From NCBI GenBank assembly GCA_003159055.1, contig PMLH01000451.1, positions 16,365-32,140 on the forward strand: 15,776 bases of DNA. The letters run 5' to 3'. The stretch is from Myxococcales bacterium (GTDB lineage: Bacteria; Myxococcota; Polyangia; Fen-1088). The first letter of the stretch is position 1. Each line of letters begins with the position of its first letter. Below, piece by piece: positions 6,350-12,843 of this stretch. The position numbers and the translations under genes were made by a program. The notes below the pieces were generated by a model that was not told where the DNA came from, did not search any database, and saw only the letters and a program-made list of their open reading frames with translations.

Positions 6350-7069
6350 GTGGCGCAATACATCGACCTTCATTGCCACCTGCTGCCCGGGCTCGACGAC
6401 GGTGCTCCCGATCTCGAAACCAGCCTAGAGATGCTGGAGTCGCTCCTCGCGCTCGGCTTCGCGGAGATATGCGCCACGCCGCATCAGAGAAACGGGCTTT
6501 TCATTCCGACCTCTGAGGCCATTGGCCAGGCGGCCGCCCAATTTCAGCAAGAAGCCGGCAAGAAGTACCCGAATCTGCGCTTGCGCCGGGGAGCGGAAAA
6601 CTACTGGGACGAAGTATTCATCGAACGCCTGCGGAAACATACCGTTCCGTGTTACGACGGACAGCGAGCCTTCCTTTTCGAAGTCAATCCCGTGCTGTTG
6701 CCGCCGCGCCTGGAAGAAGCCTTGTTTGAAATCCGCCTGGGTGGGCAGCTGCCGGTGATGGCGCATCCCGAGCGCTACCTGGCAGTACAGCACGACCTTG
6801 GTTTTGCCGAAACGCTGGGCAAGCAAGCCGCGTTGGTCGTCGACCTGGAAGCGTTAGCGGGCGGACAGAACCGCGGCGAAACCAAGACAGCCCGGCGGCT
6901 GGTCGAGGAAGGCATCGCCCACGCCGTGGCCTCCGACCTGCACAGCCCCGAAACCAAGGATGCCGTAGCCAGCGGTATTGAATGGATTCGCAAGCGCTGC
7001 GGGGCCGGCGCAATTGCGCAATTGCTAGAAGACCATCCTCGCCGTATTTTGGCGGGCGAGCTGCCCTAA
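6350..7069 (+). CDS. PHP-fold protein-tyrosine phosphatase of the CpsB/YwqE family
   Basis: Metal-dependent phosphotyrosine phosphatase of the CpsB/CapC/YwqE type. In other bacteria these enzymes dephosphorylate the Wzc-like BY-kinases that control capsule or exopolysaccharide export. It has 239 residues, close to the usual 240-255. The metal-binding motifs are in order: DLHCHLLPGLDDGA (His8, His10) at the N-terminus, ATPH (His45), Glu83 in RGAENYWDE, MAHPER (His139) and ASDLHS (Asp196, His198). The usual second histidine of ATPHH is replaced by Gln46. The GTG at 6350 is chosen because the DLHCH motif normally lies within a few residues of the start. An ATG at 6331 is in another frame. No strong Shine-Dalgarno sequence is visible. 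It begins a unit with the flippase-like gene 16 bases downstream. No BY-kinase is visible in the window. Confidence 0.9.
   Translation: MAQYIDLHCHLLPGLDDGAPDLETSLEMLESLLALGFAEICATPHQRNGLFIPTSEAIGQAAAQFQQEAGKKYPNLRLRRGAENYWDEVFIERLRKHTVPCYDGQRAFLFEVNPVLLPPRLEEALFEIRLGGQLPVMAHPERYLAVQHDLGFAETLGKQAALVVDLEALAGGQNRGETKTARRLVEEGIAHAVASDLHSPETKDAVASGIEWIRKRCGAGAIAQLLEDHPRRILAGELP
7010..7025. repeat. 16-bp perfect palindrome inside the phosphatase gene
   Basis: GCAATTGCGCAATTGC is a direct repeat of the palindrome GCAATTGC and is itself perfectly self-complementary. It encodes the A-I-A-Q-L-L segment near the C-terminus. It is AT-richer than its surroundings. A binding site is possible, chance is likely. 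Confidence 0.3.
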
Positions 7070-7085
7070 TGCGTATCGAGCCAAC

Positions 7086-8132
7086 GTGAAACTGTTCGCC
7101 AAAATACTGTTGTCCCTGCTGGTCGGTGCGCTCTGCATCGGACTGGCCCTGCGCAAGATCGACCTGCATCAGACGGAATCGGTCCTACGAGGCATGCCGA
7201 TCTGGGCGCTGTTCGTGTACGCCCTGACCATCGTGCCGGTCCACCTGTTCCGCGCCTGGCGCTGGAAGTACCTTCTGCGCCCCATCGGCGTATCGCTTTC
7301 CTTCCGGCGCCTGATGATCATCTCGACGGTGGGCTTTATGGCGGTTTTGGCCCTTCCCTTCAGGCTCGGCGAGTTCGCACGCCCCTACTACGTGGTCCGT
7401 GACGGGCAGTCGCGCATGAGCGCGGTGCTGGGAACCGTCGCCGTCGAGCGCATCGTCGATGGCCTCGTGATCGCAATTCTGCTGTTCACGACCTACCTGT
7501 TTTCCCTCGCGCCCGGCGCGCACCCGTACCCGGCCATGCTTGCGGTGTCCGCTTGGGCCGCGCTGTTCGGCTTTCTGGGTTTGACCATCTTCCTCGGCTG
7601 CGCCTTGCGCTGGACGGAAGCAACCATTCGGCTTGCCCTGGCGGTCACGTTCCTGCGCCGGCTCTCGCCCAAGACCGCGGACAAGTTGGCCGACAAGTTG
7701 CGCGCCTTGATTCAAGGGTTCCGAGCCCTGCGCAACGCACGAGACATGCTACCCTTCCTGTTGCAAACCGCCCTTTACTGGGGCGCCAACGGGCTTGGCA
7801 TGTGGATTCTTGCACGCCTGATGAACCTGCCGATTCCCCTCCACGGCGCCTTCGCCGCCATGGCATTTACGGGCGTCCTGATCACCCTGCCCAACGCGCC
7901 AGGGCTGGTCGGCCAATTTCACGCTGGCATTGTCCTGGCACTGGCAGCCTACCTGCCCGAATCGATCCTCACCTCGGTTGGCGGGGCCTATGCCATCGCC
8001 CTGCACGGAATCCAATTCGTGTGGTACGTTGCGCTCGGCTTCTTGGCGCTGCTTTTCGTCGGCGAATCTGCCGGGTCGTTGCGTTCGCTGGTCGTCGAGT
8101 CCAAGCGTGCAGCGGAGCAGGGAGGCGAGTGA
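7086..8132 (+). CDS. Flippase-like membrane protein (lysylphosphatidylglycerol synthase TM-region family)
   Basis: Polytopic inner-membrane protein of 348 residues in the UPF0104/LPG-synthase-TM family, whose members are linked to moving or modifying lipids and lipid-linked glycans. It lacks the cytosolic aminoacyl-transferase domain of MprF. Family marks are the N-terminal span with GALCIGLALRKIDL, FRAWRWKYLLRP at 55-66, LPFRLGEFARP at 90-100, GTVAVERIVDG at 116-126, and the C-terminal block TLPNAPGLVGQFHAG at 267-281. About seven or eight hydrophobic segments are visible (about 5-22, 39-54, 77-95, 122-142, 148-172, 222-245, 253-290 and 297-325). The GTG start at 7086 lies 16 bases after the phosphatase stop with a weak ribosome site. 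Its TGA overlaps the GTG of the next gene. The neighbouring phosphatase suggests a role in surface glycan or lipid export; the substrate is unknown. Confidence 0.88.
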   Translation: MKLFAKILLSLLVGALCIGLALRKIDLHQTESVLRGMPIWALFVYALTIVPVHLFRAWRWKYLLRPIGVSLSFRRLMIISTVGFMAVLALPFRLGEFARPYYVVRDGQSRMSAVLGTVAVERIVDGLVIAILLFTTYLFSLAPGAHPYPAMLAVSAWAALFGFLGLTIFLGCALRWTEATIRLALAVTFLRRLSPKTADKLADKLRALIQGFRALRNARDMLPFLLQTALYWGANGLGMWILARLMNLPIPLHGAFAAMAFTGVLITLPNAPGLVGQFHAGIVLALAAYLPESILTSVGGAYAIALHGIQFVWYVALGFLALLFVGESAGSLRSLVVESKRAAEQGGE

Positions 8133-8623
8133 CGTCCCTCCTGCCGCGATGGCTTGCGCTCGGCGCGTTCTTTGCCATCGCGTCGCTTTGGACTGGCCTT
8201 GCAGAGGCGCGCACGATGGAGATCGTACCCTACCCCATCGTCGACGTTTGGCCAGCCAGCGTCCGCTTCCTGCGCGTGGACCGGAGCTTCCCGATAAGGG
8301 AAAAGGATGAATCGGCAGGCTATGTGCTCTTCGACTTCACCGATGGCCCGAAGCCGTGCCGGGCATCCCTTGAGCTGATTCACGCCACAGATCCGGAAGG
8401 CCGCGAGGCAACCCGGTTGGCGGTGTCGATTCCCGACCTGCCGAGGCGCTATGAGCAGATGCTGATCGACAAGCTGGTCAGCAAGCTGCGGGAAGACCAG
8501 GGTCCGCCAGCACCGCCACCCCGGCGCAACAAGCCCGCCGAGCAGCCGCGGCCCGACGCTTCGGCGCCACCACCGGCAGGTCCGCCGCCGGTGATGCAAG
8601 TCCCGCTTAACCCAGCTCCATAA
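8129..8623 (+). CDS. Small secreted protein with proline-rich C-terminus
   Basis: No family recognised. The 164-residue protein starts with a clear signal peptide: VTSLLPRW, a hydrophobic core, and AEA as a likely signal peptidase I site at 25-27. The mature domain (about 28-125) begins TMEIVPYPIVDVWPASVRFL and looks beta-rich, with a single cysteine in the mature part (PKPCRASLEL). The last 35-40 residues are almost entirely Pro, Ala and Arg. The GTG start at 8129 overlaps the TGA of the flippase-like gene (GTGA), and GGAGG lies 3 bases upstream, closer than usual. The coupling makes it the third member of the phosphatase-flippase unit, so it may act in the periplasm or on the surface in the same process. 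Its 3' end overlaps the biotin carrier gene on the other strand by 17 bases. Confidence 0.82.
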   Translation: MTSLLPRWLALGAFFAIASLWTGLAEARTMEIVPYPIVDVWPASVRFLRVDRSFPIREKDESAGYVLFDFTDGPKPCRASLELIHATDPEGREATRLAVSIPDLPRRYEQMLIDKLVSKLREDQGPPAPPPRRNKPAEQPRPDASAPPPAGPPPVMQVPLNPAP

Positions 8624-8852
8624 GCGGTTCGCCTTCTTCGACGAATCGCCCTGGCGCGACGTGAATCGCGGTCACGCGGCCAGCGATCGGCGCTTCGACC
8701 GGCATTTCCATCTTCATGGATTCCAGCACAGCGACCGTCTGGCCCTCGTCGACTTCGTCGTCGAACGCAACCTCGACCTTCCAGACGGTACCTGCTATGT
8801 GAGCACGAACTGCGGTGGCCACGGGGCCTTGAAGCTCTCCTACTATTGTCAA
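8607..8852 (-). CDS. Free-standing biotin carboxyl carrier protein
   Basis: Small biotinyl-domain protein that carries CO2 on biotin for an acyl-CoA or related carboxylase. The whole protein is one biotinyl/lipoyl domain: AHIAGTVWKVEV, then VLESMKMEMPVEAP with the biotinylated lysine at Lys47 in MKM, then GRFVEEGEPLMELG. From the TTG at 8852 it has 81 residues. The alternative GTG at 8822 gives 71 residues, which matches many stand-alone carriers of this type; neither start has a strong ribosome site (TAGG before TTG, AAGG before GTG). It begins 4 bases after the stop of the GltJ-like gene, so it is probably co-transcribed with it. No carboxylase or biotin carboxylase gene is in the window. 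The 3' end overlaps the secreted-protein gene on the plus strand by 17 bases. Confidence 0.92.
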   Translation of the reverse strand: MTIVGELQGPVATAVRAHIAGTVWKVEVAFDDEVDEGQTVAVLESMKMEMPVEAPIAGRVTAIHVAPGRFVEEGEPLMELG

Positions 8853-8856
8853 GTGC

Positions 8857-10593
8857 CTAGCGCGGGCTAAGCGTGAAAGGCCAGGGGAAGTTCATTCCCT
8901 GGCACGGGGGGAACTTAGCCGATTTCGCGGCACCTTCAACGCAGGAACCGGTCGGCGTTGCCGCAAACTTGCCGGTCACGGTGGCGTTGGTCACCTTGCC
9001 GCCCGAAGCCACGCTAATGCTGGCCATCGCGGTGCCCGGTACCTTGTATTGGTTGGCGCACGCTTGAACCTTCGGCTGCACGCCCTTCATGGCGTTCACG
9101 ATATCGCTCTGCGTGAGTGTGATGAGCTTAACCTGAGGCGGCGCGGCTTTGGGTGGCTCCTCCTTCTTTCCGAACTCGCTGAGGAGATCCGTCGTTTCCT
9201 TGCCCTTACTGCCTTTGCCTTTGCCGGCGTCCCCGCCGGTCTTCCCCTTCCCACCCGAGTCGCCACTCGCAACCGAGTCGCCGCCTTTCTTGCCGTCGCT
9301 CCTGCCGGAGGCGCCCTGATCGCTGCTCTTGCGGTGGCCTCTATCGCCCTTGCCAGACCCACCCTTGGGCTTTTCGCCGGTCTTCTCTTCCGCTGTGCCC
9401 GCTCCCTTTTCCTCGTCCCCCGCCTTCGCCTCGGCCACAGCCGCAAGCGCGGGAGCCGTGGCGGGCGCGACGGCGACGGGCGCCGCAACGGGTGGCAGCA
9501 CTGGCGCCGCCTGCTGAATCACGATCGGGGTGCCCGGCGCGGGCGACGCCATGGTCCTGTAGATGCCGTAGCCCAGGACGAGAATTCCGACCGCGAGCAA
9601 GGCAAGGACCGGATAGACCCACTTGGGCGGCCCGCTGCTGGAGATCGGCAACAGCACCGGAGCAACTGGGGAAAACTGCGGCGTCGAGAAGGTCGGCAGC
9701 GCTTCAGACGAACGCCGCGCCTCGGTGGCGCCATCGTTCAGGGTCATGGCGGCCATGGAGCGGATGTCGATGAGGCCTGATCCTTCGGTGTTCGACGTGG
9801 ACGACGGAGAGCGAATGCCGCCACCCGAGTGGCTGGGCACCGCCAAAGCTTCGAGATTCGACAGAGAGAAGAGCACCGAGTTCTCGTTGCGCTGACCCGT
9901 CAGGTGCGTGCCGCCTGCTCCGTTGCCTGGATTCTTGATCACCACCGCAGGCTCGGCTGGTTGCGCTGGTGCACCGCCGAACAAGAACGGCGACGACGGC
10001 GAGGGGCCCACGGGACTCGGAACTGCCTGAGCAGCGGAAGCCGCGCTGGGGGCAAAAAGGTCGGTGTTGGCCGGCGTAATCACGGTCGCGGCCGCGAACA
10101 CGTCCCCCGCATCCGGCGACGGAGACGCCGTGCTGGGGAAAGTCGCGGCGGCAGCGGCTGGCCGCGACGGCTCGTGCACGGCGGCCCTGGCGGCGGAGTT
10201 CCGCGCGGGCCTCGGTTGCAGCGCCGCCAATTCCGGCACGGTCGCAAGTGCGGTCCAGTCGGCGAAACCCTCTCTCCAAGCCAGAGATTCACCGTTGATT
10301 TGGTTCAAACGGAGCTTCTCTTTGACCTCCGCATCGGTGAGGGGGCCAACTTGTTCACCGTCTACTACAACATGCCACACACCCTGATCGGCTGCAGGCA
10401 CCGGCGCCGGGGCTGCCGCTGACGATTTGTGCTTTTCCGCACTCGCTGAAGCTGCAGACGTCGCGACCTCGCCAGTGGTCTTCACGACGATGATGTGGTT
10501 GCACTTCTTGCAGCGGATCTTGAATGCCTTACCCTGGATCTTGTCGTCAGCAATCGAGTACTTAGCCTGACAGGCATCACAGACGATCTTCAT
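8857..10593 (-). CDS. GltJ/AgmX-like protein: zinc ribbon, GYF domain, TM span, AgmX/PglI tail
   Basis: A 578-residue protein with a myxobacterial architecture. Residues 1-40 form a zinc ribbon (MKIVCDACQAKYSI, then CKKC; Cys5, Cys8, Cys28, Cys31). A GYF_2-type domain follows at about 72-118 (GVWHVVVDGEQVGPLTDAEV ... WREGFADWTAL). A long Ala/Pro/Ser-rich linker carries two short ordered-looking blocks, NENSVLFSLSNLEAL (236-250) and SGLIDIRSMAAM (272-283). One span at about 324-346 is followed by a Gly/Lys/Ser-rich linker to 465, TTDLLSEFGKKEEPP, and a C-terminal AgmX/PglI-type domain (489-578) with Cys512, Cys551 and Cys564. The N-terminus should be cytoplasmic and the tail periplasmic. GltJ of Myxococcus xanthus has this layout and works in the gliding focal-adhesion machine. 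Here no other glt gene is nearby, so a paralogue with another role is possible. The ATG has GAGGAG just upstream and a strong promoter. Confidence 0.9.
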   Translation of the reverse strand: MKIVCDACQAKYSIADDKIQGKAFKIRCKKCNHIIVVKTTGEVATSAASASAEKHKSSAAAPAPVPAADQGVWHVVVDGEQVGPLTDAEVKEKLRLNQINGESLAWREGFADWTALATVPELAALQPRPARNSAARAAVHEPSRPAAAAATFPSTASPSPDAGDVFAAATVITPANTDLFAPSAASAAQAVPSPVGPSPSSPFLFGGAPAQPAEPAVVIKNPGNGAGGTHLTGQRNENSVLFSLSNLEALAVPSHSGGGIRSPSSTSNTEGSGLIDIRSMAAMTLNDGATEARRSSEALPTFSTPQFSPVAPVLLPISSSGPPKWVYPVLALLAVGILVLGYGIYRTMASPAPGTPIVIQQAAPVLPPVAAPVAVAPATAPALAAVAEAKAGDEEKGAGTAEEKTGEKPKGGSGKGDRGHRKSSDQGASGRSDGKKGGDSVASGDSGGKGKTGGDAGKGKGSKGKETTDLLSEFGKKEEPPKAAPPQVKLITLTQSDIVNAMKGVQPKVQACANQYKVPGTAMASISVASGGKVTNATVTGKFAATPTGSCVEGAAKSAKFPPCQGMNFPWPFTLSPR

Positions 10594-10596
10594 GAG

Positions 10597-10602
10597 CTCC
10601 TC
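10597..10602 (-). promoter_or_regulatory. Ribosome binding site of the GltJ-like gene
   Basis: GAGGAG ends 3 bases before the ATG at 10593 (GAGG core 5 bases before). It supports the start, which is also fixed by the zinc-ribbon N-terminus MKIVCDACQ. Confidence 0.6.
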
Positions 10603-10637
10603 GTTTCGGCGGGCATCGACGGGCGGATAGCCGGGGG

Positions 10638-10665
10638 ATTATAGATAGGACGCATCACGTGGCAA
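10638..10665 (-). promoter_or_regulatory. Near-consensus sigma70-type promoter for the GltJ-like gene
   Basis: On the minus strand TTGCCA (10665-10660, 5 of 6 to TTGACA) is separated by 16 bases from a perfect TATAAT (10643-10638). Transcription would start near 10631, giving a 5' UTR of about 40 bases before the ATG at 10593. It is the clearest promoter in the window and argues that this gene and the biotin carrier gene form a unit independent of purA. Confidence 0.7.
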
Positions 10666-10761
10666 GCCGGATTCTGACAGAAGATCAGCTTGCAAACGAC
10701 ATTCCTATACCCGCTCGGTTGCCTCGGGTCTTTGCCGCCTCGAAAGAAATTCCGCATTGCG

Positions 10762-12066
10762 CTAGCGCGCCCCTGCCTCCAGAAATGGATTCCTGCTTAG
10801 AATGGTCTCGGAACGCGCAGGGCCCCACGACACGAGCGAAGGACCCACGCCGACCAATTCGGCGATGCGCGCAAGATAGTTGCGGGCCGCTTCGGGCAGA
10901 TCGCCGAGCTTCCTGGCGGATGCGCCAGCCGTACGCGCCGGCCAGCCGGGCATGGTCTCGTAGACTGGCTCGACTTGCATCAGATCGTCGGGATCGAGCG
11001 GCATCTCGTCGAGCAGCTTGCCGCCCAGACGATAGGCAACGCAGAGCTTGATCTCATCGAGGCCGTCGAGAACGTCGAGCTTGGTGATCGCCAGCGACTG
11101 GAGTCCGGAAAGTCGCGTGGTCAGGCGAAGCGCGGGGATGTCGAGCCAGCCACAGCGACGCGGCCGGCCCGTGGTCGACCCGTATTCGCGGCCGACCTCG
11201 CGCAGGCGCTCGCCCGTCTTGTCGAACAGCTCGGTCGGGAACGGACCATTCCCGACGCGCGTGGTGTAAGCCTTCACGATACCGACCACGGCGTCGATCA
11301 AGGTGGGCCCGATCCCGCAGCCGGTGCAGGCGCCTCCTGCAGTCGTCGACGACGACGTGACGAAGGGATAGGTGCCGTGGTCGAGGTCGAGCAGCACGCC
11401 GTGCGCGCCCTCGAACAGAACGTTCTTCCCGTTGCGAATGCTTTCATAGAGAAAGCGCGAGGCATCGCCAACGAAGGCACGGATTTCGGCCGCGTACCCG
11501 AGATACTCGCCGACCAGCTCGTCGACATTCGGCAACACCTCACCGGCTTTCGAAAGGGTCGGCTCGACGTAGGCGAGGTTTCGCTCGATGTTGCGGCGCA
11601 GGCGCTCGGGGCGCAGAAGGTCCTCGATGCGAAGCCCGGTTCGCGACGCCTTGCTTTCGTAAGTTGGGCCGATTCCACGTTGGGTGGTTCCAATCGCGCC
11701 TGGCCGACTCTCGCGCAGACGATCCATCGTGCGATGGTGCGGGAAGGTCAGGTGCGCACGACCGGACACGATCAGGTCGGCGTCGTTTTTCAGCAAGCCC
11801 TGCCCGCGAAAGGCCCGAATTTCCTCGACCAGCGTCTTTGGGTCGATGACCATGCCTTCGCCGAGCACGCAGGTCACACCGGGCCGCAAGACGCCCGACG
11901 GGATCAGGTGGGTGACGTACTTCGTTCCTTCTACGACGATGGTGTGGCCGGCGTTCGAACCACCGCCCCAACGGGCAACGACCTGGGCGTTTTCGGTGAG
12001 CAGGTCGACGACCTTGCCCTTGCCTTCATCGCCCCACTGAGCGCCGACGACAACTACGACTGGCAT
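10762..12066 (-). CDS. purA: Adenylosuccinate synthetase
   Basis: GTP-dependent enzyme that joins IMP and aspartate to adenylosuccinate, the first committed step to AMP. It has 434 residues, the normal length. The N-terminal P-loop is GAQWGDEGKGK with catalytic Asp13 and His41 (GGSNAGHT) at the same numbers as in E. coli. Further blocks are IGTTQRGIGPTYESKASRTG, the VTSSSTTAGGACTGCGIGP loop, TTGRPRRCGWLD, ITKLDVLDGL (guanine-binding TKxD) and a C-terminal VSWGPARSETI, where most family members read SVGPxRxxTI. The ATG at 12066 has GGAG 6 bases upstream. It lies 81 bases after the unknown 231-residue gene on the same strand and could be the tail of the pyrimidine unit or have its own promoter; I see no convincing one. 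No intrinsic terminator follows it; a GCGCTAGCGC palindrome spans its TAG. Confidence 0.98.
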   Translation of the reverse strand: MPVVVVVGAQWGDEGKGKVVDLLTENAQVVARWGGGSNAGHTIVVEGTKYVTHLIPSGVLRPGVTCVLGEGMVIDPKTLVEEIRAFRGQGLLKNDADLIVSGRAHLTFPHHRTMDRLRESRPGAIGTTQRGIGPTYESKASRTGLRIEDLLRPERLRRNIERNLAYVEPTLSKAGEVLPNVDELVGEYLGYAAEIRAFVGDASRFLYESIRNGKNVLFEGAHGVLLDLDHGTYPFVTSSSTTAGGACTGCGIGPTLIDAVVGIVKAYTTRVGNGPFPTELFDKTGERLREVGREYGSTTGRPRRCGWLDIPALRLTTRLSGLQSLAITKLDVLDGLDEIKLCVAYRLGGKLLDEMPLDPDDLMQVEPVYETMPGWPARTAGASARKLGDLPEAARNYLARIAELVGVGPSLVSWGPARSETILSRNPFLEAGAR

Positions 12067-12147
12067 GATGTTCTCCGCCGGACGGAACGCGCGTTGATGA
12101 ATAGCGCCCCCGTGGGCAACTGCTTTCTATTACATGTCATGATGGAA

Positions 12148-12843
12148 TCAAAGTGGAACGGGACCGATGGTGCCGGCCCCTTTGTAAATGCGGGCCGCGT
12201 TGGTGTGCCCGTGCCGGTGCCAGCGCAAGTACAGCTGCGCCAGATGAAACATGATTTCGTCGCGGTCGGTGCCGGCCGCGAGCGAGCTGTCGACGACATC
12301 GAGAATCTCGGTACGGGCGTCGCGCGGATGAAAGAGAAACGTCTTCGCGAAGACCGGCTGCTGACCTTCCCACACGACGCGCGCCTCGACCAGCGCCCCC
12401 ACCTCGAAACCGATGGTGCTACGTCGCTCGGAAACCCGAAAGCGCGCACCGCCCAGCACGTCTTCCAGCTCGATCGCGTCGTCGTCGACGTGGGCGATGT
12501 CGAAGAGGCTGCGATGGCTCGTGGCAAGGCACGCCAGCGCCTCCGCCCGATTGCTCTGTGCCGCGGTCGACGTCGGATACTTTTGCAAAGCATCGATCAC
12601 AGGCGGCAAGCCGCCGTCCAGCGGTCGCTCGATCACGTACCATTCGAGAAAAGCCACGGTGCGCGCCTCGTACACCTCGGCATCGTCCTCGAAGACTTTG
12701 CCCGATCGCGTGAAATAGTCCTCGCGTGCAGACGAAATTTCGGCGTGGTAGGCCGATCTGGCGTAGCGAGCGGCCAGCTCGTCGAGCAGGGAATGGATGT
12801 GACCCGAATCCCAGCGCCGGTTTGCAGGCTCGGTTTCGCTCAC
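12148..12843 (-). CDS. Unrecognised soluble protein coupled to carA
   Basis: No family recognised. The 231-residue protein starts at GTG 12843, which overlaps the carA TGA (GTGA), so translation is coupled; there is no good separate ribosome site. It has no signal peptide or membrane span and is probably cytoplasmic. The N-terminal half (about 1-115) looks helical, with [20 protein letters not shown] at 51-70, which may be a conserved core. The middle (about 115-185) looks beta-rich: [20 protein letters not shown], then [13 protein letters not shown] and [14 protein letters not shown]. The end is helical with a His-rich [15 protein letters not shown] segment at 206-220. An upstream extension through carA in this frame is a shadow. 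Position within the pyrimidine unit suggests constitutive expression, not necessarily a role in nucleotide synthesis. Confidence 0.82.
   Translation of the reverse strand: MSETEPANRRWDSGHIHSLLDELAARYARSAYHAEISSAREDYFTRSGKVFEDDAEVYEARTVAFLEWYVIERPLDGGLPPVIDALQKYPTSTAAQSNRAEALACLATSHRSLFDIAHVDDDAIELEDVLGGARFRVSERRSTIGFEVGALVEARVVWEGQQPVFAKTFLFHPRDARTEILDVVDSSLAAGTDRDEIMFHLAQLYLRWHRHGHTNAARIYKGAGTIGPVPL

Noticed and set aside
6196..6363. N-terminal extension of the coiled-coil protein to 6363
   Set aside because: The extra 56 residues are Cys/Trp/Pro-rich without a plausible fold and overlap the phosphatase start. ATG 6195 with GGAGG upstream fits better.
8890..8912. TGGCAC-N-TT sequence resembling a sigma54 promoter
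   Set aside because: It lies inside the GltJ-like coding region on the opposite strand, lacks the conserved TTGC element at the right spacing, and has no gene positioned downstream of it.
9150..9500. Possible repeat array or horizontally acquired segment in the GltJ-like gene
   Set aside because: The repetitiveness is protein low complexity (Gly/Lys/Ser linker) and keeps one open frame. There are no regular DNA units or spacers, so it is neither CRISPR nor a mobile insertion.
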